A stretch of 64,000 bases of DNA from Virgibacillus natechei (GTDB taxonomy: Bacteria; Bacillota; Bacilli; Bacillales; Amphibacillaceae), in NCBI RefSeq assembly GCF_026013645.1, contig NZ_CP110224.1, forward strand, positions 2,108,001-2,172,000, given 5' to 3'. The translations under genes were made by a program, and so were the position numbers. Within the stretch, counting starts at the first letter, position 1, and every line of letters begins with the position of its first letter. Shown in pieces: positions 8,440-17,088 of this stretch. Below the pieces are notes generated by a model, which was given only the letters and a program-made list of their open reading frames with translations, made no database searches and was not told the origin of the DNA.

Positions 8440-9399
8440 CTAATTGTTTTTTTCATAAGCATCAATAATCCGTTGTACTAATGGATGTCTAACTACATCT
8501 GACTGATCCAGATGTATAAATCCTACCCCCTTAATGGATGATAGGAGGTTTTTTGCTACTTTCAGACCTGATGTTGCCCCTTTTGGTAAATCAACCTGTG
8601 TAATATCACCATTTACGATCATCTTTGATCCAAAACCTAAACGTGTTAAGAACATTTTAATCTGTTCTGGTGTTGTATTCTGAGCTTCATCCAAAATGAC
8701 AAACGCATCATCTAGTGTTCGGCCACGCATATAGGCAAGAGGTGCAATTTCGATTGTCTCCCGTTCTATTAAACGCAAAGTATGCTCTACACCTAGAACA
8801 TCATGTAATGCGTCATACAATGGACGAAGATATGGATCGACCTTTTCCTTTAGATCACCTGGTAAAAAACCTAAGCTTTCTCCCGCCTCAACAGCAGGTC
8901 GCGTTACTATAATGCGCTTCACATTTCCATTTTTTAAGGCATGAACAGCCATTACAACAGCTAAATAAGTTTTACCAGTACCTGCAGGGCCAATTCCAAA
9001 AACAAGGTCATTGGATCTAATTGCATCAATATAATCTTTTTGTCCTAACGTTTTTACTCGAATTGATTTCCCTTTTGCGTTTTTCGTTATTTCATCTTCA
9101 AATAGTGTTTCAAATTGATTGATTTTTCCATTTTTAGCTAAATCAACAGCATAGACAACATCTCGTTCAGAGATCGATAACCCTTTTCTAATTACCGATA
9201 ATAATGTCAAAAGTATGTCCTGAACAAGTGAGATATCTTCATCTGTGCCCGACACTCTAACCTGCTCTCCTCTTGTTACAATCGATACATTTAATTGTTC
9301 TTCAATTTGTTTTAAATATTTATCATTTGTTCCAAATAAAGCTAAGGCTTCACTTGTATTTGCTAATTGTAAATCTATTTCCTTGAGGTTCTCTGACAT
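8440..9399 (-). CDS. phoH: PhoH-family ATPase (PhoL type)
   Basis: This is a cytoplasmic P-loop ATPase of the PhoH/PhoL family, which is thought to act in RNA metabolism next to YbeY; the exact substrate is unsettled. The 319-residue protein carries Walker A GPAGTGKT (137-144), Walker B VILDEAQN and the downstream NGDITQVDLP motif, and has a KH-like N-terminal part. I chose the ATG at 9399, which has GGAG 7 bases upstream. The TTG two codons earlier lies too close to that site. It starts two bases after the yqfD stop. Confidence 0.93.
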   Translation of the reverse strand: MSENLKEIDLQLANTSEALALFGTNDKYLKQIEEQLNVSIVTRGEQVRVSGTDEDISLVQDILLTLLSVIRKGLSISERDVVYAVDLAKNGKINQFETLFEDEITKNAKGKSIRVKTLGQKDYIDAIRSNDLVFGIGPAGTGKTYLAVVMAVHALKNGNVKRIIVTRPAVEAGESLGFLPGDLKEKVDPYLRPLYDALHDVLGVEHTLRLIERETIEIAPLAYMRGRTLDDAFVILDEAQNTTPEQIKMFLTRLGFGSKMIVNGDITQVDLPKGATSGLKVAKNLLSSIKGVGFIHLDQSDVVRHPLVQRIIDAYEKNN

Positions 9400-9401
9400 A
9401 A

Positions 9402-10646
9402 TCAATCTCCTTGATTTATAGGTTGAATTGGTTCGTTTCTGACAATATCTTCTTCTACACTAATATATAAGTTTAATTTAACTTTACCACTCTCGGTTGT
9501 TTCATGCAAAACATTCTCGGAGATGATTTTTGAATCTTGTCCTAATTGTAACTTCAATTCATTTTTAGCTTGTTGAATTCCTGTATTTATAGCCTCTTCT
9601 TTTGTTCTTTCTACATTATTATTGACCTTTTCACTTAGGGTATTTGTAACAAATTTAATAGGTAATTCCCATTTAAAAAAGTTTATCGACTTTTCATTTG
9701 ATTCCCTGTGAATTTCATCGTAATCAGGCTTCCCAAAACCCCATATCGGTAATTGTAGGCGACCTAGCTGTAAATAATACTTATCCTTCTGATTCCCTGT
9801 TACATGTTCATAATTACCCTCTAATGGCACATTAACGGTCACCTCATACCATGTAGTAGCGGTTATCTCTCCATCAGCAGTTACTAGCTCCAAGTTTGTC
9901 TCCGTTTCTTCGGAATTCTCGTCTTCTTCTTTTTCTGCTTCAATTTCATCTTCATTTAGTATACCAGAAACCAATACATCTCCTGGTTCGACGTAATCAT
10001 TTACAGCTACCCTTGGGAGCCCTTCTGAAACATACATATTTTTAATTATGCCTTTTTTATTTGCTATCAAATGTCGTGGTCCTCTGCTTTCTTCTTCTTT
10101 AACGATTGACTTTTCTACACCTTCTAGGTAAAAGGTTGTCCCTTTTTGATGCACACCAACCCATAATAGTTCAGGTACATCTTGTACTAATTGTTGTTGA
10201 ATACTATTAGGTGATTCCAATGTAAAAATCCAGGCACCCGAATGAATGCCATAATTATTTAGCTGTTTACTAATTTTTTCTTCAATATCTGAAGGAACAC
10301 CTGTGATTCTAACTTCCCAGATTATATTTGATAGAAATATTATAAGCATGAAACTCATAATCAACCCAACCATAAGTTGTTTTTTTCTCGTAAATCGTTT
10401 GATAAAAAATGGATATCCTTTTTTACTTATGAATTGTATTTTATAATCCATTTTTCGTTTTATAGACCTTATTTTTTTTATATCACTTAGTTTAACATTT
10501 CCAACACATAAATCATCACCTGTTTTTTTAATATCCCATACTAATATACCTGCTTGCATGCATTTTTGAAAAAATAGCTCAGGTCTGTTCCCTTTAATTT
10601 GAACCGTCACATATCCTCTAATAAATGAACCTTGTTTATGCTTCAT
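9402..10646 (-). CDS. yqfD: Sporulation protein YqfD
   Basis: YqfD is a mother-cell (sigma-E regulon) membrane protein related to SpoIV stage proteins; its molecular role is not established. The 414-residue protein has a cytoplasmic N-terminal part and one membrane helix at about 89-111 (GLIMSFMLIIFLSNIIW). The long extracytoplasmic domain includes DVPELLWVGVHQKGTTFYLE and VEPGDVLVSGI. An acidic insertion (EAEKEEDENSEETE) near residue 240 is unusually charged. It lies between yqfC and phoH, as in B. subtilis. Confidence 0.9.
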   Translation of the reverse strand: MKHKQGSFIRGYVTVQIKGNRPELFFQKCMQAGILVWDIKKTGDDLCVGNVKLSDIKKIRSIKRKMDYKIQFISKKGYPFFIKRFTRKKQLMVGLIMSFMLIIFLSNIIWEVRITGVPSDIEEKISKQLNNYGIHSGAWIFTLESPNSIQQQLVQDVPELLWVGVHQKGTTFYLEGVEKSIVKEEESRGPRHLIANKKGIIKNMYVSEGLPRVAVNDYVEPGDVLVSGILNEDEIEAEKEEDENSEETETNLELVTADGEITATTWYEVTVNVPLEGNYEHVTGNQKDKYYLQLGRLQLPIWGFGKPDYDEIHRESNEKSINFFKWELPIKFVTNTLSEKVNNNVERTKEEAINTGIQQAKNELKLQLGQDSKIISENVLHETTESGKVKLNLYISVEEDIVRNEPIQPINQGD

Positions 10647-10669
10647 TTCTTCCTCCTTGACAACGAAAT

Positions 10670-10951
10670 TTATTCAGAAATAAATTTTACTTCTGTTATT
10701 GTACCTTCCAATAAAATTTCTTCAGGTAGCATCATCTTTAATACAAAGGAAGATCCCAAAATTTGTATAAAACCTTTATTTGTCTTTAATCTTAGTTCCG
10801 TATCGGAATAGGTTTCTAGTCCTTGATGATTTTCAATATAAACATGTAATTGTCCAATTATTGTTATTCGTGGTAATTCAAGAATTACATCGGAAGGAAG
10901 GGCAAAATATTTTACTAACCAAGGACGAATACGTTGTTGTAGTTTTTTCAT
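10670..10951 (-). CDS. yqfC: Sporulation protein YqfC
   Basis: This 93-residue protein belongs to the YabP/YqfC family, whose members are expressed in the mother cell and are needed for or associated with spore formation. The core ALPSDVILELPRITIIGQLHVYIENH and the LRLKTNKGFIQILG region identify it. An AGGAG site lies 9 bases before the ATG. No sigma-E promoter could be assigned with confidence upstream. A structured repeat occupies most of the DNA between it and the next gene. Confidence 0.9.
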   Translation of the reverse strand: MKKLQQRIRPWLVKYFALPSDVILELPRITIIGQLHVYIENHQGLETYSDTELRLKTNKGFIQILGSSFVLKMMLPEEILLEGTITEVKFISE

Positions 10952-11089
10952 TAATGCATTCTCCTCTCTCCATCATATTTATGACTGAAATGAAAAGTTA
11001 AGAACTATATTGAAAAACTGTAGAAAAATAAACTAAAATCATACTTTTAGTGAAGGCTCAAGGTTTCTATTATATATAACATGGCGGTT

Positions 11090-11520
11090 TGTTTAATTAC
11101 AGAACAAAAGCGCAAGCGCCCGTTTAGAAACGTACAAACTGCGCTCAGCGCTGCGGGTGGTTCAACGTTGCCACGCAAAGTGGCGGTTTTAGTTGAACTT
11201 CCACTCCGCAATGAGATTAGATGAACTTGACTTATCGCCAGTAGTGGCGAAAGTCAAAGTGAATCTAAAAGGAAACATGCCCCCTCATAGGGGGATGCCG
11301 ACGCCTGAGCGCAAGCACCGTTTTAGTCTGCCTTCCTTAAGCCAAGTGAGTAGATGTTGACTTTCACCACAAGGGTATAAGTGCGACTTTACTTCTGCCT
11401 GCGCCTGCCGGCTTGGCAATCAGTAAGTCTTCTTTATCGTAGTGGAGGAGTGTGAAGTTTGATAGTTGCTGGGCGCTGGAACTGGACGTGGCTATTTCAG
11501 TGTATAAGTGATCCACAGCT
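11090..11520. repeat. Structured non-coding repeat with several hairpins
   Basis: The 653-base gap between yqfC and the yqfB-like gene contains a stretch of about 430 bases, richer in GC than its flanks, with no plausible gene. At least four hairpins can be read. GTTCAAC...GTTGAAC encloses GCCAC/GTGGC (about 11160-11207). TTGACTT-TCGCCA pairs with TGGCGA-AAGTCAA (about 11228-11256). CATCCCCCT-type arms lie around 11277-11298 (CATGCCCCCT / AGGGGGATG). The ends carry AGCGCAAGCGCC and GGGCGCTGGA. It looks like a dispersed intergenic repeat, and I cannot name the family. Confidence 0.6.
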
Positions 11521-11545
11521 TTTAAATTCTATAGTTTCCTGCAAT

Positions 11546-11599
11546 AAAAAAGCCATCAACAAGTTAAGCTGTTCTAAGCTAAATTGTTGATGGCTTTTA
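11546..11599 (-). terminator. Strong rho-independent terminator after yqfB
   Basis: A long stem, AAAAGCCATCAACAA (about 11548-11562) paired with TTGTTGATGGCTTTT (11584-11598), is followed on the minus strand by UUUUUU. It closes the nfeD-floA-yqfB unit and could also act on the opposite strand. Confidence 0.85.
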
Positions 11600-11604
11600 A
11601 TTAG

Positions 11605-12123
11605 TTATTGATTACTTTTTCGGTCTGTAATAATACTTCGATAAGGTTTTTTCGCTCTCGGGCTTCCTAACACTTCAGACATTATAACTGCGTTTAGTAC
11701 ACCCTTTCTTTGCAAATTATCTTGCATTTGTCTTCTAAAATCATTTTGTTTCTTAGAAAGATCCTGGGCGGTATCCTGTAAGGAATTACCAATCTCGCCG
11801 TTATGGTGAGATTGTTTTTCCATCACATCTTTTGTCTCTGTTTTTAATTGATTTGCTAATCGTTCCATTTGGTCATTTTGCTGTTGCTCAACAGAAGACT
11901 GAGAACTTGTCTGTGTAGATTGACGTCCGCCATAACTCCCTTGCTGTGGTGAATGATGACCACTAGAAGGTCGAGGATTAGGATTCGGTCTAGGATTATT
12001 ATTCGGGCTTCTCTCCTGCTGTTGTTCTGGAGAACTATTTCTGAGTAAACCTATAATCCCTGCAATAATGATAATAACTATAAAAAGGTTATTCATAATC
12101 AATTCTATAAAAGATTCCACCAT
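11605..12123 (-). CDS. yqfB: Membrane-anchored low-complexity protein (YqfB-like)
   Basis: This 172-residue protein has one N-terminal membrane helix (about 12-27, NLFIVIIIIAGIIGLL). A disordered stretch rich in Pro, Gln, Asn and Ser follows (about 30-90), then a charged, probably coiled-coil C-terminus. It is the third gene of the sigma-W-type nfeD-floA-yqfB unit, the position of yqfB in B. subtilis, and that is the main reason for the name. Sequence similarity beyond topology cannot be judged here. It may be a FloA or NfeD partner at the membrane; that is inference. AGGAGGG precedes the ATG. Confidence 0.7.
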   Translation of the reverse strand: MVESFIELIMNNLFIVIIIIAGIIGLLRNSSPEQQQERSPNNNPRPNPNPRPSSGHHSPQQGSYGGRQSTQTSSQSSVEQQQNDQMERLANQLKTETKDVMEKQSHHNGEIGNSLQDTAQDLSKKQNDFRRQMQDNLQRKGVLNAVIMSEVLGSPRAKKPYRSIITDRKSNQ

Positions 12124-12150
12124 AACCCTCCTTTACTTGCATGGATGATC

Positions 12151-13149
12151 TTATTTTGGATCATTTTCGTCATTATTATTTTCGTCAGTCAATTTTCCAA
12201 TTGTATCGCGCATATCTGTATCTGCATCGATATTTTTATAATTCATATAATCCATTACTCCCAAGTTACCTGAGCGTAATGCTTCTGCAAGCGCAAGAGG
12301 AACATCTGCTTCTGCCTCAACAACTTTGGCGCGCATTTCTTGAACACGTGCAACCATTTCTTGTTCTTGAGCAACAGCCATAGCGCGACGTTCTTCCGCT
12401 TTAGCTTGTGCAATATTTTTATCGGCCTCAGCTTGATCTGTCTGCAGAATAGCTCCAATGTTTTTACCGATGTCAACATCAGCAATATCGATCGAGAGAA
12501 TTTCAAATGCAGTACCAGCATCTAATCCTTTACCTAATACTGTCTGAGAAATAGAATCTGGATTTTCTAACACTTTCGAGTGTCCCTCTGCACTTCCAAT
12601 GGTACTTACAACACCTTCACCGACACGTGCAATGATTGTTTCTTCCCCTGCACCACCGACTAGACGGTCAATGTTAGCACGAACCGTAATTCTTGCTTTT
12701 GCTTTAACTTCAATTCCATCCATCGCTATACCAGCAATAAATGGTGTTTCAATTACTTCAGGATTTACACTCATTTGTACTGCTTCAAGTACATCACGGC
12801 CTGCTAGGTCAATAGCTGCACCGCGTTCGAAAGGTAATTCAATATTAGCTCTATGTGCTGCAATAAGCGCATTTACAACTCTGTCCACATTACCACCAGC
12901 TAAGTAGTGACTCTCCAACTGGTTGGTTTGCACGCTTAATCCAGCTTTGTGTGCTTTAATTAAAGGATTAATCACTCTATTTGGTACTACACGACGTAAT
13001 CGCATACCGACTAACGTGAATATACTAACTTTAACCCCAGCTGCTAATGCACTGATCCACAGCGCTACTGGTATAAACGTAAATAAGATTGCTAGTGCAA
13101 TCAATATAACCCCGATTATAATAAGGGGCATAAGTTCTGATATTTCCAT
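12151..13149 (-). CDS. floA: Flotillin-like protein FloA
   Basis: FloA organises functional membrane microdomains. In B. subtilis it is the YqfA flotillin, and it influences membrane fluidity and signalling complexes. The 332-residue protein has an N-terminal hydrophobic hairpin (about 9-47), a long SPFH-like domain ([18 protein letters not shown] through the VNPEVIETP region), and a C-terminal Ala/Glu-rich coiled coil ([19 protein letters not shown]). It lies downstream of the NfeD protease gene, its usual partner, and is probably co-transcribed from the sigma-W-type promoter at 14559-14583. AGGAGGAG is a strong ribosome site. Confidence 0.96.
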   Translation of the reverse strand: MEISELMPLIIIGVILIALAILFTFIPVALWISALAAGVKVSIFTLVGMRLRRVVPNRVINPLIKAHKAGLSVQTNQLESHYLAGGNVDRVVNALIAAHRANIELPFERGAAIDLAGRDVLEAVQMSVNPEVIETPFIAGIAMDGIEVKAKARITVRANIDRLVGGAGEETIIARVGEGVVSTIGSAEGHSKVLENPDSISQTVLGKGLDAGTAFEILSIDIADVDIGKNIGAILQTDQAEADKNIAQAKAEERRAMAVAQEQEMVARVQEMRAKVVEAEADVPLALAEALRSGNLGVMDYMNYKNIDADTDMRDTIGKLTDENNNDENDPK

Positions 13150-13191
13150 TCTAACTCCTCCTAATTAAATATAAAGTTTTTTGCTACTTTG

Positions 13192-14523
13192 TTATATTTC
13201 TCTAACGACTATACGAACTCCTTCTACTTTCACGATTTTAATTCGCATATTCTCGTCGATAAAGCCACCTTCTGAAATAACATCCAGCCGTTCTTCCTCA
13301 AATACACCCGATCCTGATGGCCGTAAAGGTGTAACAGCTATACCTTCTAACCCAATTAACTCTAAACGGTTCTCTGAAGATACATAGCCCTGGTCTGTTG
13401 TTACTTGGTCTTTTAAAATTACCTTTCGAAATACCCCCTTATCCATACCAATTCTTCTGATCAGTATGACTGCGAGTATCACTGCTACTAAAAAAGCAAT
13501 TCCAATACTTATAGACATATGTCCTAAATCATAACCAGACATAAATAACGAACCAATCACTGCTCCAATACCGAGTGCACCAACAATTCCACCAGATACA
13601 TAAAATTCAGCTATTATTAATACCATTCCAATCACAAGCAATACAATTGCTTCCATACCAGCTAATCCAGCTATAATGTGGCCATAGAAGAATAACAGTA
13701 ATGACACAATACCCATTATGCCTGGAATACCAAACCCTGGTGAGAATAATTCTAAGATTAGCCCTATACTTGCTACGGATAGCAAGATTGGAATAACAAC
13801 TGGATTTGTTAGAAACCGAGCAACCTCTTCCGCTAATGTTGTTTCAGTTTCCACAACAGTTGCATCTGATAAACCTAATTCATGTAACAATTCAACCCGA
13901 TTCTCCACAATACCTTGAGCATACTCAACCTCGATCGCGGAATTAGCATCCAATGTTAAATATTGCCCTTCAGATGCACCGTATTCTGGGAGGTCGATAC
14001 TCGGATCTGCCATTGCTGCGGCATATAAGGGGTCTCTGTCTTTTGATTCAGCTGCACTTCTCATGGAAGCTAACCAAGCTGATTGTGCCTTTTGGTCTGC
14101 GGCATTTCCATCTTGTGTAATAATACCGCTTGACCCCATTGTCGCCGTTGGTACCATATAAATATTATCCGTATTTAAAGCGATATATGACCCAGCTGAT
14201 AACGCTTGGTTAACGATAAATGAGGTCGTTTCAACTTCCAAATTCTGCAGGATTCCTGCAATTTCTTCAGCAGAATCTACTCGTCCACCTGGTGTGTTAA
14301 TTTCAAATACGATATGGTCTGCACCCTCATCGGTAGCTTCTTCTGTCGCACGAGATAAAAAAGCTTCCAAGCCGCGTTCTACCTCTTTTTCAATCGGTAT
14401 AACATACACTAAACTTCCAGCTCCAGTTTCATTTGCATCAACAGATTCACCTAGATCTACTAAAGTTCCAATCAAAACTGAAAATAATATCAATATGTAT
14501 AGTAAAGGTTTTTTGCCCAGCAA
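13192..14523 (-). CDS. nfeD: NfeD-family membrane serine protease (YqeZ)
   Basis: This is a long NfeD protein, a membrane-bound ClpP/SppA-fold serine protease paired with flotillin. The 443-residue protein has a signal peptide (1-30) and an extracytoplasmic protease domain. ALSAGSYIAL places the nucleophile at Ser109, and Lys145 is a candidate general base. Four or so helices follow (about 227-365), then a C-terminal OB-fold NfeD domain (VSSENRLELIGLEGIAVTPL). The start is a TTG at 14523, supported by an AGGGGGTGA ribosome site 6 bases upstream. It is the first gene of nfeD-floA-yqfB. Confidence 0.93.
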   Translation of the reverse strand: MLGKKPLLYILILFSVLIGTLVDLGESVDANETGAGSLVYVIPIEKEVERGLEAFLSRATEEATDEGADHIVFEINTPGGRVDSAEEIAGILQNLEVETTSFIVNQALSAGSYIALNTDNIYMVPTATMGSSGIITQDGNAADQKAQSAWLASMRSAAESKDRDPLYAAAMADPSIDLPEYGASEGQYLTLDANSAIEVEYAQGIVENRVELLHELGLSDATVVETETTLAEEVARFLTNPVVIPILLSVASIGLILELFSPGFGIPGIMGIVSLLLFFYGHIIAGLAGMEAIVLLVIGMVLIIAEFYVSGGIVGALGIGAVIGSLFMSGYDLGHMSISIGIAFLVAVILAVILIRRIGMDKGVFRKVILKDQVTTDQGYVSSENRLELIGLEGIAVTPLRPSGSGVFEEERLDVISEGGFIDENMRIKIVKVEGVRIVVREI

Positions 14524-14558
14524 AATGATTCACCCCCTCTTTAGGTGTCTACCTTGTA

Positions 14559-14583
14559 TACGATAATAGAGATATTGGTTTCA
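14559..14583 (-). promoter_or_regulatory. Sigma-W-type promoter for nfeD-floA-yqfB
   Basis: On the minus strand TGAAAC (14583-14578) and CGTA (14562-14559) lie 15 bases apart, some 36 bases upstream of the nfeD start codon. ECF sigma-W promoters have TGAAAC and CGTA about 16 bases apart. The B. subtilis orthologues yqeZ-yqfA-yqfB are known sigma-W targets. Confidence 0.7.
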
Positions 14584-14660
14584 TATTTCTATAATAAACC
14601 AATCTAATTTTATCATAAACAACCAGTTAGATGATACATTTTACGTTTGCAGCTTTTAAA

Positions 14661-14702
14661 AAGGATCCCTGTCACTATATTTATATATATGACAGGGATC
14701 CT
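14661..14702 (-). terminator. Terminator after yqeY
   Basis: GGATCCCTGTCA (14663-14674) pairs perfectly with TGACAGGGATCC (14690-14701). On the minus strand it is followed by UUUUUAAAA. It separates the rpsU-yqeY transcript from the nfeD promoter. Confidence 0.88.
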
Positions 14703-14713
14703 CATTTGACCAA

Positions 14714-15160
14714 TCAGTTTAACTGTTTAAGTACAAGTTTATTAATTTGAGAGCCATCTGCCTTTCCTTTAACCTTAGGCATTATTGCGCTCATCACTTT
14801 ACCAATATCTTTCTTGGATGTCGCATTAACTTCTTGAATAGTTGATTGAACAATTGCCTCTAACTCTTCATTTGTAAGCTGTTTTGGCAAATATTCTTGT
14901 AAAATATTGATTTCAATGTCGAGTGATTCGACAAGATCATTGCGTCCAGCTGATTTAAATTCTTGGAGGGAATCTTTTCTTTGCTTTAACTCTCTTGAGA
15001 GTATTGTTAATTCTTCTTCTTCTGAGAGTGTATCTTTACCAAGGTTAATCGTTTCATTTTGCAACGACGCTTTTACCATGCGAATAACATTCAATTTTTC
15101 TTTATCTTTTTGCTTCATTGCTTGCTTCATATCTTGGTTCATCTGTTCAAGTAATGTCAT
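14714..15160 (-). CDS. yqeY: YqeY/GatB-like domain protein
   Basis: This 148-residue protein is a free-standing YqeY domain, like the C-terminal tRNA-binding part of GatB. The cellular role is unknown. The sequence begins [20 protein letters not shown], with a family-typical helical core ([12 protein letters not shown]) and a C-terminal block ([15 protein letters not shown]). It follows rpsU after 15 bases and precedes a strong terminator, so rpsU-yqeY is probably a two-gene transcript. Confidence 0.93.
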   Translation of the reverse strand: MTLLEQMNQDMKQAMKQKDKEKLNVIRMVKASLQNETINLGKDTLSEEEELTILSRELKQRKDSLQEFKSAGRNDLVESLDIEINILQEYLPKQLTNEELEAIVQSTIQEVNATSKKDIGKVMSAIMPKVKGKADGSQINKLVLKQLN

Positions 15161-15175
15161 GCACTTGCACCCTCT

Positions 15176-15352
15176 TTAAAATTTACGCTTTCTAGCAGCT
15201 TCAGACTTCTTTTTACGACGAACACTTGGCTTTTCATAGTGTTCACGCTTACGATATTCTTGTAGTGTACCACTTTTTGACACGCTACGCTTAAAGCGAC
15301 GAAGAGCATCCTCAAGATTCTCGTTTTTCTTAACGCGAGTTGTATTTGACAT
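15176..15352 (-). CDS. rpsU: Ribosomal protein bS21
   Basis: This is the small-subunit ribosomal protein S21, 58 residues, very basic. It begins [20 protein letters not shown] and ends in the Arg/Lys-rich [18 protein letters not shown]. It helps mRNA binding on the 30S subunit. The coding region was read directly from the minus strand, with ATG at 15352 and TAA at 15178-15176. GGAGGGAGGG lies upstream as the ribosome site. It is first in the rpsU-yqeY transcript and has a good sigma-A promoter. Confidence 0.96.
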   Translation of the reverse strand: MSNTTRVKKNENLEDALRRFKRSVSKSGTLQEYRKREHYEKPSVRRKKKSEAARKRKF

Positions 15353-15424
15353 GCTAATTTCCCTCCCTCCGAAGCAAAAAACAGGATTATAAAAACATGT
15401 ATAAATTCTACATGTCTAAACCAA

Positions 15425-15453
15425 AGTATAATATATTACACCTTATAGGTCAA
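15425..15453 (-). promoter_or_regulatory. Sigma-A promoter for rpsU-yqeY
   Basis: On the minus strand TTGACC (15453-15448) and TATACT (15430-15425) are spaced by 17 bases, about 75 bases before the rpsU ATG. Confidence 0.8.
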
Positions 15454-15502
15454 CTAATTATTAAATTTATAAAGGAATTAATGACATCTTTGTCTATAAT
15501 GC

Positions 15503-16174
15503 TTAATAATCAGAAGTACCTATATCACCTTTTACAATAGCAATACCAGCACTTGCCCCTATGCGCGTTGCACCTGCATCAACCATTGCCACTGTGGACG
15601 CATTATCACGAACGCCTCCAGAAGCTTTAACTCCCATTTCACTGCCTACTGTTTGACGCATTAAACGAATATCCTCGACCGTGGCACCTCCACCAGAAAA
15701 ACCAGTTGATGTTTTAACAAAATCTGCACCCGCTTCTTTTGCTAATTTACATGCTCGAATTTTTTCGTCTTCCGTCAATAATGAAGTTTCAATAATTACT
15801 TTTGTAAGTGCACTTTCTTTAGAAGTGTTAACAACTGCTTCAATATCTGCTTTAACGATCTGATCATTGTTTGATTTTAACTCTCCAACATTGATAACCA
15901 TGTCCACTTCTGTTGCACCATCTTTAATCGCCTGGTTTGTTTCAAAAACTTTTGTTTCTGTAGATGTTGCTCCTAATGGGAATCCGATAACAGTACAAAC
16001 TTTAACTGAAGTATCTTTTAAATTCTCATAGCAAAACGGTACCCAATATGGATTGACACACACAGAAGCAAATTCGTACTCTCTCGCTTCATCAACAACT
16101 TGTTTCATTTTATCTTTTGTTGTATCTGGTTTCAATTGAGTGTGATCAATATACTTAGCTAATTCATAACTCAT
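15503..16174 (-). CDS. deoC: Deoxyribose-phosphate aldolase
   Basis: DeoC cleaves 2-deoxyribose-5-phosphate to glyceraldehyde-3-phosphate and acetaldehyde in deoxynucleoside salvage. The 223-residue protein shows the Schiff-base lysine region [16 protein letters not shown] and the second conserved lysine in [12 protein letters not shown] chose the ATG at 16174 ([17 protein letters not shown]), with GGGTG 7 bases upstream. The ATG seven codons earlier lacks such a site and adds a non-family extension. The gene lies between rsmE and rpsU, where B. subtilis has mtaB (yqeV), and it is not next to nucleoside-uptake genes. Confidence 0.94.
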   Translation of the reverse strand: MSYELAKYIDHTQLKPDTTKDKMKQVVDEAREYEFASVCVNPYWVPFCYENLKDTSVKVCTVIGFPLGATSTETKVFETNQAIKDGATEVDMVINVGELKSNNDQIVKADIEAVVNTSKESALTKVIIETSLLTEDEKIRACKLAKEAGADFVKTSTGFSGGGATVEDIRLMRQTVGSEMGVKASGGVRDNASTVAMVDAGATRIGASAGIAIVKGDIGTSDY

Positions 16175-16229
16175 GCATAAACACCCTTTCTTCATCTAAT
16201 TATCATATGATCTGCTTTTAGAAAACTTG

Positions 16230-16305
16230 GCATTCAACAAGCTTTCGGTGAATGTCTTAGCCTGCATTTATGCAGTAAGAAAGTTTTTATACTTTCTTAT
16301 CTGCG
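16230..16305. repeat. Small cluster of hairpins between deoC and rsmE
   Basis: Three inverted repeats lie within about 75 bases. CATTCA/TGAATG occurs around 16232-16255, and TGCATTTATGCA at 16263-16274. GCAGTAAGAAAGT (16272-16284) pairs with ACTTTCTTA and CTGC (16291-16304, one bulged base). The last two overlap, so they are alternative folds. No terminator-like U-run ends it in either direction. It could be the deoC leader or a dispersed repeat. Confidence 0.55.
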
Positions 16306-16314
16306 AACAAAATT

Positions 16315-17073
16315 TTATAATTCTTCAAATTGATAAGAAATACTTGCTAACACATATAAAGCTGCGGTTTCCGTTCTCAAAATTCGAGGGCCAAGGCGAA
16401 CAGGGTGAAAACCATTATCTTTTAATTGCTTTGCTTCATTAGTAGTGAACCCACCTTCAGGGCCAATGCATACAAATAACCGCTGACCTCTTTCGACCTT
16501 ACTTAGAATCCCACCAAATGATTGATGATTTTCAATTTTCGCTTCCTCTTCGTAGGCAAACAGCTTCACATCATAATGGTCGCTTTCCCATATCAAATCA
16601 GCTAGTTTCATCGGGGATGAAATTATAGGAATTTTATTTCGATGACTTTGCTCACTAGCTTCTTTAACTATTTTACGAAAACGATCCATCTTTTTGGCTA
16701 TCTTCTTATCATCCCAAACAACAACTGAACGTTCGGCCTGGTATGGAATAAAAGAACTTACACCAAGTTCCGTTGCCTTTTGTAAAATTAGGTCCAGTTT
16801 ATCTCCTTTAGGCAATCCTTGAGCAATAGTTACATCTAAAGGCAATTCTACCGATTCATGAAGCCATTCAAGAACTTCGGCTCGAATAACGTTTTTTTCA
16901 ACTGCTATAATCTTACAAATCGCAGCCTGACTATCTTCATTGTTACAAATGATTTTGTCCCCTTCTTTGTAACGCATTACTCGAGTTAAATGGTGTACGT
17001 CATCACTTTTTATGATAACTTCAGTCTCATACCAATCTGAATCCGGAATAAAGTATCGTTGCAAATTAGGCAC
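16315..17073 (-). CDS. rsmE: 16S rRNA (uracil-1498-N3) methyltransferase RsmE
   Basis: RsmE methylates U1498 of 16S rRNA using SAM. The 252-residue protein has an N-terminal PUA-like domain (QRYFIPDSDWYETEVIIKSD) and a SPOUT-fold methyltransferase domain. Its SAM-binding knot shows CIGPEGGFT (about 202-210) and LGPRILRTETA (about 229-239). The length is normal. It lies 15 bases after prmA at the distal end of the hrcA-dnaK operon, the arrangement known as yqeT-yqeU in B. subtilis. Confidence 0.96.
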   Translation of the reverse strand: MPNLQRYFIPDSDWYETEVIIKSDDVHHLTRVMRYKEGDKIICNNEDSQAAICKIIAVEKNVIRAEVLEWLHESVELPLDVTIAQGLPKGDKLDLILQKATELGVSSFIPYQAERSVVVWDDKKIAKKMDRFRKIVKEASEQSHRNKIPIISSPMKLADLIWESDHYDVKLFAYEEEAKIENHQSFGGILSKVERGQRLFVCIGPEGGFTTNEAKQLKDNGFHPVRLGPRILRTETAALYVLASISYQFEEL

Positions 17074-17088
17074 CCACTTTTAAACGTA

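Noticed and set aside
12599..13168. Plus-strand frames opposite floA
   Set aside because: They are antisense to a well-supported gene and arise from its codon pattern.
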